A DNA stretch of 47,711 nt. Origin: a virus. The notes under the pieces are model-generated. The model ran no database searches. It was not told the origin of the DNA and saw nothing but the letters and a program-made list of their open reading frames with translations. The position numbers and the translations under genes are program-made. Positions 25,012-31,490 of the stretch are shown piece by piece. Numbering within the stretch: position 1 is the first letter of the stretch; each line of letters begins with the position of its first letter. The stretch covers positions 1 to 47,711 of IMG/VR virus record IMGVR_UViG_3300042898_002545. One strand, given 5' to 3'.

Positions 25012-25640
25012 TGAAACTTACTTTTATCTCTGATACTCACAATAAACATAACCAAGTTACTATTGAAGAAACTAATATTTTGTTTCATACTGGTGATGCT
25101 ACTTCTAGAGGTAAACTACCAGAGGTAAAAGCATTTCTTCATTGGTTTAGTAAGCAACCAGCAGAACACAAAATTTTAATTGCTGGTAATCATGATTGGT
25201 TATTTGCAAAAGACCCAAACATGGCTAAACTTCTTCTTGAAGAGTACCCAAATATTACCTACCTTCAAGACCAAACTGTTGTAATTAATAACCTAAGAAT
25301 CTATGGTTCTCCTTGGCAACCACGTTTTTGTGATTGGGCTTTTAATGCAGATAATTCACATCTTTATGAATTGTGGGAGAAAATACCAGGAAATACTGAT
25401 ATTCTTTTAACTCATGGTCCACCACACAAACTTCTTGATCTTACTTATGATAATAGAAATGTTGGTTGTGAAATCTTGAAGATGAATATTTTGAAACGTG
25501 TTAAACCTATGATTCATGCTTTTGGACATATTCATGAAGCAAGACTAAAGCTAAAGTTTGGTGATACTACGTTTATTAACTCTTGTTGTCTTGATGAAGA
25601 ATATAAATATAAGAATGAACCTATAGTTGTAGAAATTTAA
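25011..25640 (+). CDS. Calcineurin-like metallophosphoesterase
   Basis: 209 aa two-metal phosphoesterase. Metal-ligand motifs are present in order: DTH (D8, H10), GD at 28-29, GNHD at 59-62, LTHGPP near 138 and GHIHEA near 178. This short form resembles the MPPED/Rv0805-like group that acts on phosphodiesters or nucleotides. ATG at 25011 overlaps the previous stop (TAATG); the RBS is weak. Substrate unknown. T4-like phages use other members of this fold in DNA repair (gp47) and as phosphatases. Confidence 0.85.
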   Translation: MKLTFISDTHNKHNQVTIEETNILFHTGDATSRGKLPEVKAFLHWFSKQPAEHKILIAGNHDWLFAKDPNMAKLLLEEYPNITYLQDQTVVINNLRIYGSPWQPRFCDWAFNADNSHLYELWEKIPGNTDILLTHGPPHKLLDLTYDNRNVGCEILKMNILKRVKPMIHAFGHIHEARLKLKFGDTTFINSCCLDEEYKYKNEPIVVEI

Positions 25641-25653
25641 TAAAGAGGTAAAA

Positions 25654-26079
25654 ATGAGTCTTAATCTTAAAGTTGTTAAAATGAGTGGATTTATAAATCT
25701 TACTCAACGTGCAGAAGGAAATGCAGGTTTTGATCTTTATGCTACAGAAGAAGGTATTTTAGCTCCAGGTGAAAGAGTAGCTGTGCCAGTTGGTATTTCT
25801 ACATCTTTTAGTCCAGAATATTATATGCGTGTTGCTCCTCGTTCTGGTCTTGCTGCTAAGAATGGCATCAATGTTCTTGCTGGAGTTATTGACTCAAGTT
25901 ACAGAGGAGAATGGAAAGTGATTCTTCACAACACATCAAATCTCCATTATGATTGGGATATTGGTGATAGAATTGCACAAGCGATTCCAGAGAAGATTTC
26001 TACTGACCAATTTGAGTTTGTGGAGTCATTAAGTGAAACAGATAGAGGAAATGGTGGTTTCGGTTCGTCGGGACGCTGA
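25654..26079 (+). CDS. dut: dUTP diphosphatase (trimeric dUTPase)
   Basis: 141 aa; hydrolyses dUTP to dUMP, keeping uracil out of DNA and feeding ThyX. All five motifs are present: AGFDLYA (about 23-29), PRSGLAAKNG (about 62-71), GVIDSSYRGEW (about 77-87), GDRIAQ (about 103-108) and the C-terminal RGNGGFGSSGR with the Phe that stacks on uracil. AGAGG precedes the ATG. Overlaps the next gene by 47 bases. Confidence 0.95.
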   Translation: MSLNLKVVKMSGFINLTQRAEGNAGFDLYATEEGILAPGERVAVPVGISTSFSPEYYMRVAPRSGLAAKNGINVLAGVIDSSYRGEWKVILHNTSNLHYDWDIGDRIAQAIPEKISTDQFEFVESLSETDRGNGGFGSSGR

Positions 26080-26272
26080 ACCACAAGAAGGAGACATTGT
26101 AAGATATCACGTCGATAATATGAATTTCGACGGTATGTACATTACAAGTTTTTTTGATGATAGGGGTTTTGATACTAAAGAGTCTGTAGAATTTCACGAA
26201 GTTTTTGTGTTTGAAACAGGCCAACTAGAAAGATTCTTTGCTTTTGAATTACGTGGAGTTTTGGAACTATGA
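26033..26272 (+). CDS. Unknown small protein
   Basis: 79 aa, beta-rich (GDIVRYHVDNMNFDGMYITSFF). GTG at 26033 is preferred because GGAG lies 7 bases upstream. An internal ATG at 26051 has an RBS too close (2 bases), but is not excluded. Overlaps dut upstream and purA downstream. Function unknown. Confidence 0.45.
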   Translation: MKQIEEMVVSVRRDAEPQEGDIVRYHVDNMNFDGMYITSFFDDRGFDTKESVEFHEVFVFETGQLERFFAFELRGVLEL

Positions 26273-27288
26273 GAATAGAAAATGTTGACGTTGTTTATGG
26301 TGCCTCTTGGGGTGATGAAGGTAAAGGAAAAATTACACATTTCTTAGCATCAAAACCAAACTATTATAATTTTGTTTGCAGATGGAACGGTGGAAGCAAT
26401 GCGGGTCATACTATTTTTCACAATGGTAAGAAATTTGCTACTCACATTGTTCCATCTGGAATTTTTTATGGTATTAAGTCTGTTATTGGACCTAATTGTG
26501 TAGTAAACATTGATTCCTTTTACAAAGAAGTAGCTGAACTTGCTGCTGGTGGTCTTAACACCTCGCTTATTAAAATTCATCCATTAGCGCACATTGTTAC
26601 TAATGAACATATTGAAGAAGATAAAGCTAAGCTAGGGCATCTTGGAACAACTTCGCAAGGTATAGCACCAGCATATCGAGACAAAGCCGCCAGAAAGGGT
26701 TTACTTGCCAAAGATAGTACAATAGATAAATCTTACATTTTAAATGAACAATTATTTGGAAACATTCTTTGTGAAGGCGCACAGGGATACCACCTTGATA
26801 TTAATTATGGCAATTATCCATTTATTACATCAAGTGAATGTTTACCATATGGTGCTTGTTCGTTAGGGTTCCCACCACAAAAAATTAAGAATGTTTTTGC
26901 TTGTGCTAAAATATATGATACTCGCTCTGGTACAGACCCTCTGTTCCCAGAAACTTTACTTGAAGATCCTGTTCTTTTAAGTATTGCTGACGCTGGAAAA
27001 GAATACGGTACAACAACAGGACGTAGAAGAAAAGTAAATTGGCTTAACCTAGATAAGCTAATTGAAGCACTTAAAATTGGTGGTGCTACACATTTGGTAA
27101 TAAACAAATGTGACATTATCAAACAAATTAGCATTTATAAAACTTTCCATGAAGGTAAACTAATTGAGTTCAAAACATTTGATGAATTACAAGACTTTAT
27201 TGATTTTGTTTGTTATAATAGTTCTGATTTGCTAGAGTATATTTACTATAGTAGCAATCCAGAAACTATCGAAGGGTTTAATGCATGA
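26269..27288 (+). CDS. Adenylosuccinate synthetase, short form (PurA/PurZ superfamily)
   Basis: 339 aa; joins IMP and aspartate with GTP to give adenylosuccinate. Motifs: WGDEGKGK with catalytic D16, NAGH with H47, GTTSQGIAPAYRDKAARKG near 124-142, CEGAQGYHLDINYG near 166, TRSGTDPLFPE near 222 and TTTGRRRKVNWLN near 249. It lacks about 90 residues compared with bacterial PurA (about 430 aa), like archaeal PurA and the phage PurZ enzymes that make 2-aminoadenine. The catalytic Asp is kept, whereas described PurZ enzymes replace it, so IMP use is the safer reading. It sits two kilobases from an IMPDH-type gene. Confidence 0.88.
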   Translation: MRIENVDVVYGASWGDEGKGKITHFLASKPNYYNFVCRWNGGSNAGHTIFHNGKKFATHIVPSGIFYGIKSVIGPNCVVNIDSFYKEVAELAAGGLNTSLIKIHPLAHIVTNEHIEEDKAKLGHLGTTSQGIAPAYRDKAARKGLLAKDSTIDKSYILNEQLFGNILCEGAQGYHLDINYGNYPFITSSECLPYGACSLGFPPQKIKNVFACAKIYDTRSGTDPLFPETLLEDPVLLSIADAGKEYGTTTGRRRKVNWLNLDKLIEALKIGGATHLVINKCDIIKQISIYKTFHEGKLIEFKTFDELQDFIDFVCYNSSDLLEYIYYSSNPETIEGFNA

Positions 27289-27533
27289 GTTCTGCACGCA
27301 AAATTAGAAAGCAAAATAAATTAATACAAGAAAAAACACTATTATTTGATGCCTTGCCACAAAAATGTACTGGTTGTAATACATCTTATGATAAAAATAA
27401 TAGAGAGCAAGCCTTTTCTTGGTCAGTAATGGTGTTTAATGAAAGCAAGCAAGTCAAGCTCTTTTGCCCTACTTGCTATAAAGATGTACAAGCATGGGCA
27501 GAGGATACAGTTAAGGAGGCTGACAATGAGTAA
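27285..27533 (+). CDS. Unknown small protein with two CxxC motifs
   Basis: 82 aa. CTGC (near residue 25) and CPTC (near 65) flank a strand region, a likely zinc ribbon. Basic N-terminus (ARKIRKQNKL). Overlaps purA by 4 bases and the DUF3310 gene by 8. Function unknown. Confidence 0.55.
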   Translation: MSSARKIRKQNKLIQEKTLLFDALPQKCTGCNTSYDKNNREQAFSWSVMVFNESKQVKLFCPTCYKDVQAWAEDTVKEADNE

Positions 27534-27807
27534 CTACGATTATTTTCCAAGGGCAGAAATGTATAAAGCAGCAATTACTAAAGCTTCAAAAGAAATGGTA
27601 GACCACCCAGATCATTATAATTTTGGTGAAATTGAAGCTATTGATGTTATTGAAGATCAAGGTTTAGGTGAAGCATTTTGTGCTGCTAATGTTATTAAAT
27701 ATATTATGAGATATAAGCACAAAGGTACTTCATTAGAAGATCTTAAAAAAGTAAAATGGTATACAGAGAGGCTAATTAGTTATTATGAAAATAATAATAA
27801 AAAATAA
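27526..27807 (+). CDS. DUF3310 protein
   Basis: 93 aa. The pattern VDHPDHYNFGEIEAIDVIEDQGLGEAFCAANVIKYIMRY with LEDLKKVKWYTERLI is the DUF3310 signature, a small helical family common in phages and often placed among nucleotide-metabolism genes. Biochemical role not established. ATG 27526 is set by AAGGAGG 6 bases upstream. The next gene starts inside its last 23 bases. Confidence 0.8.
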   Translation: MSNYDYFPRAEMYKAAITKASKEMVDHPDHYNFGEIEAIDVIEDQGLGEAFCAANVIKYIMRYKHKGTSLEDLKKVKWYTERLISYYENNNKK

Positions 27808-28168
27808 TTCAATTGTTAAAGAACTTGGATTTGAAGACTTTGAAGAAATAACAAAATCTGATAAACCATATGTAATTAAATTTACAAGCACAACTTGCCA
27901 TTTATGCAAAGCTTTAAAACCAATATTTGAGCAAATTGCAGAACAATATAAAAATCAATTTAAATTTGGTAATATAAATTCCTCTACTCAGAGAAAACTT
28001 TTTAGTATGTTTGGTATTGATGGAGTACCAGAAATTTTTATAATAGATAATGGTGATGTTGTAAATTTACCATATCCAACACAAAATCCAGATAAAAAAT
28101 CTGGTTATTCAAAAGATTATATAATTAAAAATTTGGAAAGTTATTATGAAACTAGAAAGACTTGTTGA
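27785..28168 (+). CDS. Thioredoxin-like protein
   Basis: 127 aa thiol-disulfide oxidoreductase fold. The active site is C38-H-L-C41 in a thioredoxin context (VIKFTSTTCHLCKALKPIFEQIAEQY), and the cis-Pro loop (GVPEIFII) is near residue 80. It could reduce the phage NrdJ, whose C-terminal cysteines need a thiol donor. Starts within the end of the DUF3310 gene, with no clear RBS. Confidence 0.8.
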   Translation: MKIIIKNNSIVKELGFEDFEEITKSDKPYVIKFTSTTCHLCKALKPIFEQIAEQYKNQFKFGNINSSTQRKLFSMFGIDGVPEIFIIDNGDVVNLPYPTQNPDKKSGYSKDYIIKNLESYYETRKTC

Positions 28169-28334
28169 AATAAATAATACAATTGAATTCCTACATATAG
28201 CTTGGAAGAAAAATCCAGAGCTTCGTTTAATGCAGCTACTTGGCAATGGATTTCCTGCTGGTGACAACTATTATGTTGACGACAAGCAAGTATTAGATTA
28301 TCTTGTAAAGCTTGTAAATGAAGTGGAGGATTGA
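28146..28334 (+). CDS. Unknown small protein
   Basis: 62 aa, helical ends with a central GNGFPAGDNYYVDD turn. It begins 23 bases inside the thioredoxin-like gene, at the same AGTTATTATGAAA sequence used by that gene's own start, and has no strong RBS. Function unknown. Confidence 0.45.
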   Translation: MKLERLVEINNTIEFLHIAWKKNPELRLMQLLGNGFPAGDNYYVDDKQVLDYLVKLVNEVED

Positions 28335-29368
28335 TGTTTCGTGAAGCCCTAACATACGATGATGTACTTTTAGTACCACAACACAGTGATATTGAAAGCA
28401 GAAAAGAAGTCAATATTGGCAATTGGCTAGATGAAAGCAGAGGCTTATGGTTTAATCTTCCAATTATTGCTTCTCCAATGGATACTGTATGTGGAACAGA
28501 AATGGCTATAGAGATTGGTAAAATGGGCGGTCTTGGCATCGTTCATAGATACAATACTATAGAGAAACAATGTGAAATGGCAGACCAAATTGTAGAGCAA
28601 ATAGGTTCCGAAAAGTTTGGATGTGCTATTGGCATTACAGATGATTATCTTGAAAGAGCTACAGCCCTAGTTGAGTCAAATGTTAAAATTTTATGTTTAG
28701 ATGTTGCTCATGGTGACCACGTTTTGGTAAAGAAAGCTCTAATTACTTTGAGAGAGAAATTAGGAAATGGACCCCACCTTATGGCAGGAAATGTTGCTAC
28801 TCTTGAAGGAGCTACTTATCTTGCTATTTGGGGAGCTGATTCAGTTCGTGTTGGTATTGGTGGGGGTAGCATCTGTTCTACTCGTATCCAAACTGGTCAC
28901 GGAGTTCCTTCTCTGGATTCAATTATGAATTGTTCTAAGGTAAATCATAATGTGGCGATTATTGCGGACGGTGGTATTAGAAACTCTGGCGATATTGTTA
29001 AAGCTCTTGCTGGTGGGGCTGATTTTGCTATGCTGGGTTCAATTCTCGCTGGAAGCAGTGCAACGCCAGGTGAAACGTATGTTAATCCAAGGACAGGAGA
29101 AGCTTCCAAAACTTATCGTGGTATGGCATCAAAAGAAGCTCAAATGGATTGGAGAGGTAAAACTTCTTCTCTTGAAGGAATCTCCACAACTGTTCCATAC
29201 AAAGGAAATACAAAAGACATTATCCAACAATTGGAAACAGGCATTCGTTCTGGGTTTTCTTACTCTGGAGCTAGAACTATTACACAACTATGGAGTAAAG
29301 CCCAATTTATTAGACAAACTTCGGCAGCAGCAAGAGAATCCGATACACATATTCTACACAGAAAATAA
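28334..29368 (+). CDS. IMP dehydrogenase / GMP reductase family enzyme
   Basis: 344 aa TIM-barrel. The catalytic loop GGGSICSTR has Cys at residue 181. AGNVATLEG, IIADGGIRNSGDIVKALAGGADFAMLG and EGISTTVPYKG follow in family order, ending in SGARTI and FIRQTSAAARES. The CBS regulatory domains of bacterial IMPDH are absent and the length equals GMP reductase, but GMPR and IMPDH cannot be told apart safely here; the flap reads TYRGMASKEAQ without the Arg-Tyr typical of IMPDH. It would act on IMP or GMP beside the phage PurA. ATG 28334 follows GGAGG; a TTG at 28331 is just upstream. Confidence 0.85.
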   Translation: MFREALTYDDVLLVPQHSDIESRKEVNIGNWLDESRGLWFNLPIIASPMDTVCGTEMAIEIGKMGGLGIVHRYNTIEKQCEMADQIVEQIGSEKFGCAIGITDDYLERATALVESNVKILCLDVAHGDHVLVKKALITLREKLGNGPHLMAGNVATLEGATYLAIWGADSVRVGIGGGSICSTRIQTGHGVPSLDSIMNCSKVNHNVAIIADGGIRNSGDIVKALAGGADFAMLGSILAGSSATPGETYVNPRTGEASKTYRGMASKEAQMDWRGKTSSLEGISTTVPYKGNTKDIIQQLETGIRSGFSYSGARTITQLWSKAQFIRQTSAAARESDTHILHRK

Positions 29369-29676
29369 TGAGTGAAATTTCAAAAGTTTCATTTAAACTG
29401 CCTACAGTAAAGTGTGCTGAACTTGCAGTAAAAATGAAAAATGATAATGTAAGAAAACAACAATTTTTAGAAACTGTTGTAATTGCTTATCTCTCCGATG
29501 ATAAAGAATTTTTAGAATGGTGGCACAAAAGCTTAAAAACTATTAAAATTCCTAAAACTAGATTAAACGCAAAAATACAACTAATTAATCAAGGCAAAGA
29601 GCTTGAAAGAGACTTTGCTCTTAATGAGGATGAAATAGAAAACATCTTCGATATTTTAGAAAATTTTGAAGATTAA
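29368..29676 (+). CDS. Unknown protein
   Basis: 102 aa, helical, no recognised family. Overlaps the guaB-like stop by 1 base. Last gene of the metabolic operon. The following 58 bases are A/T-rich with a palindrome-like ATTTTTATAAAAAT and the late motif. Confidence 0.5.
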   Translation: MSEISKVSFKLPTVKCAELAVKMKNDNVRKQQFLETVVIAYLSDDKEFLEWWHKSLKTIKIPKTRLNAKIQLINQGKELERDFALNEDEIENIFDILENFED

Positions 29677-29706
29677 TTAAAAAAAAAGTATTTTTATAAA
29701 AATCAC

Positions 29707-29714
29707 ACTATTTA
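29707..29714 (+). promoter_or_regulatory. Late-promoter-like motif ACTATTTA
   Basis: ACTATTTA 20 bases before the ATG of the acidic scaffold-like gene and 7 bases before its AGGAG. Confidence 0.45.
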
Positions 29715-29734
29715 TTCGTGTAGGAGCAATACAA

Positions 29735-30292
29735 ATGAGCAAAAAACCTTTATTATCTGAGAATCAAGTAGCAAAGTGGATGAAACTTGCTAATATTGAT
29801 CAAAATGCAGCACAGAATTTCCTTTCAGAAAATAAAAAAAGCAATAAGAAAGTAATTAAAGAAATGGCATATGCCCGTGAAGATGAAGAAGCCCAAATGG
29901 GCGAAGAAGATATGGATATGGATATGGGCATGGGTGACGGTTCAATGGGTGCCGAGCCTTCTGTTATGGAACCAGAAGAAGATATGGGTGAAATGCAATC
30001 TGATGAAGGCGAAGTAGAATTTGATTCAGTTGAAGATTTAAAAACAGTTATTAAAGATGCAGTAATGGATGCCCTTAGCGAGCTTGGTCTTGCTGATGAA
30101 CAGGGTGGCGAAGAAGAGGAAGAAGCCGAACTTCCAGATTTGGAAGATGAAGGTGGCGAAGAAAGCGAAGGCGAAGGCGATGAGGGAGGTGATGAACCCG
30201 CTGGACCCGCTTTACAAGAGGAAATAGAAGTCCTCACAGATGATGAAGTAATCAATGAAGTCCTCAAACGTGTTATTCGTAGATTAGTCTGA
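29735..30292 (+). CDS. Acidic scaffold/prohead-core-like protein
   Basis: 185 aa. The N-terminal helix (LLSENQVAKWMKLANIDQNAAQNFLSE, with LSE at 7-9 and 30-32) resembles the opening of core or scaffold proteins in other large phages. Residues about 45-160 are extremely acidic and Met/Gly-rich (long E/D runs), and the C-terminus is a basic amphipathic helix (DDEVINEVLKRVIRRLV) like the tags on neighbouring proteins. The composition suits a soluble scaffold that is degraded or packaged. It stands alone between a late motif and a terminator, two genes before clpP. Confidence 0.55.
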   Translation: MSKKPLLSENQVAKWMKLANIDQNAAQNFLSENKKSNKKVIKEMAYAREDEEAQMGEEDMDMDMGMGDGSMGAEPSVMEPEEDMGEMQSDEGEVEFDSVEDLKTVIKDAVMDALSELGLADEQGGEEEEEAELPDLEDEGGEESEGEGDEGGDEPAGPALQEEIEVLTDDEVINEVLKRVIRRLV

Positions 30293-30315
30293 TAATTAAA
30301 ACAATATAATAAAGG

Positions 30316-30344
30316 TTGCTCTTTTGGCTACGCAGGGTTATAAT
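30316..30344 (+). promoter_or_regulatory. Sigma70-like promoter nested in a terminator
   Basis: TTGCTC (30316-30321), 17-base spacer, consensus TATAAT (30339-30344) lying in the loop of the terminator. The -35 is weak (3 of 6). Start of the 30375/clpP unit. Confidence 0.5.
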
Positions 30345-30362
30345 GATCCTGCGTAGTTTTTT
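30328..30362 (+). terminator. Terminator after the scaffold-like gene
   Basis: Perfect 9-bp stem CTACGCAGG / CCTGCGTAG with an 11-base loop, followed by TTTTTT. Confidence 0.85.
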
Positions 30363-30374
30363 ATTTGGAGAAGC

Positions 30375-30758
30375 ATGACTTACTTATCATGGGCTTTATT
30401 TTTCTTAGCTGGTATTTTATTTGCTAAAATGGCATCTGGGTTTCTTGATCTTGGATTTGTTATGATATTTGCAAGAAAGATCTCAGATAGGATACTTGTC
30501 TCCTTGCTTATGCTGACAGAGGAGTTAGTATACTTAAGAGAGCTAAAGATACAGGTTCTTAAAGAAAAAGGCTGCACAGATGAGCAAATTGAATTCCAAT
30601 TATCTTTATTTGATAAATGGTTTACACATTGGAAAGAAGCGGTTATAATCAACTTCATCGCTGCCTATCCAGAACCATACAAGAAAGATTTGCAATTTCA
30701 TGATTGGGCTTCTATGACAAAGTATGTTGAGAAAATTATAAAAGAAAAAAGAATTTAA
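30375..30758 (+). CDS. Membrane-anchored unknown protein
   Basis: 127 aa. Residues about 3-40 are strongly hydrophobic (YLSWALFFLAGILFAKMASGFLDLGFVMIF), a probable N-terminal membrane anchor. The rest is a soluble helical domain (LTEELVYLRELKIQVLKEKG...). GGAG precedes the ATG. Co-transcribed with clpP by position. Function unknown. Confidence 0.6.
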   Translation: MTYLSWALFFLAGILFAKMASGFLDLGFVMIFARKISDRILVSLLMLTEELVYLRELKIQVLKEKGCTDEQIEFQLSLFDKWFTHWKEAVIINFIAAYPEPYKKDLQFHDWASMTKYVEKIIKEKRI

Positions 30759-30771
30759 CAAAGAGGTATAA

Positions 30772-31473
30772 ATGCTATTCAACAAATCTCGTAAGAAAGT
30801 AAATGATGAACACGATCACGATGATGAGACAGAAGAAGTGGCAGAAGCTGGTTCTACTAAAACACCTGTGCCAATGACGCTATTTATGCCTCCCGCTGGT
30901 GGAGACAAACCAGATTCAAGAACTATTGGTCTATTTGGTGAAGTTGAAGAGGCTAAGATTTCTCAGATTGTTGGCGTAATGCTTGAACTTGCTGAGAATT
31001 GCGAAGTAGATTATCCAGTAAACCCAGACGACCCAAACTCCGAGATTGAAACAGAAAATGAACCTATTGAGTTTATTCTAAATACTCCAGGTGGTTCTGC
31101 TGATGATATGTTTGCTCTTTACGATATTATGCGTGTTATTAAAAACAAATGTGACATTGTAACGTTTGGTGTTGGTAAGGTAATGTCTGCTGGTGTTCTT
31201 CTACTTGCGGCAGGAACTAAAGGACAGCGTAGAATTGGAAAGAATTGTCGAGTAATGATTCATTCAGTAATTGGTGGTAATGCTGGCCCTCTCCATAACC
31301 TTGAAAATGAAATGGATGAGATTAGATACGTTCAAAATGCTTATCTAAAAGCACTTGCAGCAGAAACCAATATGTCATTCCGCCAACTCAAGAAAATGAT
31401 TGATAAGAAAGTAAATGTTTATCTTTCAGCAGAAGAAGCAGTAAAGCTTGGAATTGCTGACATTATTGTTTAA
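30772..31473 (+). CDS. clpP: ClpP-like serine protease
   Basis: 233 aa. Ser139 (GKVMSAG) and His164 (RVMIHS) match the ClpP catalytic pair, and NTPGGSADD is the oxyanion-strand region. The third residue is odd: where E. coli has Asp171 before FLSAPEA, this protein has Asn215 (NVYLSAEEA). It also has an acidic His-rich N-terminal extension and an insertion near 85-102 (PDDPNSEIETENE). It could degrade host proteins with a host Clp ATPase, or act in head maturation, since it lies near a scaffold-like gene. (L/I)xE sites in virion proteins point to a T4 gp21-type protease instead, not seen in this window. Confidence 0.85.
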   Translation: MLFNKSRKKVNDEHDHDDETEEVAEAGSTKTPVPMTLFMPPAGGDKPDSRTIGLFGEVEEAKISQIVGVMLELAENCEVDYPVNPDDPNSEIETENEPIEFILNTPGGSADDMFALYDIMRVIKNKCDIVTFGVGKVMSAGVLLLAAGTKGQRRIGKNCRVMIHSVIGGNAGPLHNLENEMDEIRYVQNAYLKALAAETNMSFRQLKKMIDKKVNVYLSAEEAVKLGIADIIV

Positions 31474-31477
31474 TAAG

Positions 31478-31485
31478 ACTATTTA
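31478..31485 (+). promoter_or_regulatory. ACTATTTA motif close to a start codon
   Basis: ACTATTTA ends 5 bases before the ATG at 31491. If it acts as a -10, the transcript would be nearly leaderless; no good RBS is present between them. Confidence 0.3.
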
Positions 31486-31490
31486 AGATT

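Noticed and set aside
26269-27288. Calling the gene purZ
   Set aside because: The catalytic Asp in WGDEGKGK is kept, and DatZ or MazZ partners are not seen in the window; only the short length supports it.
28950-29375. A + strand 141-codon frame inside the IMPDH-type gene
   Set aside because: It lies in another frame of a well-supported enzyme and shows no domain or RBS.
29800-30267. Antisense Ser/Pro-rich open frame of 155 codons
   Set aside because: It is the complement of the acidic GAA/GAT-rich scaffold-like gene; Ser repeats arise from its codon pattern.
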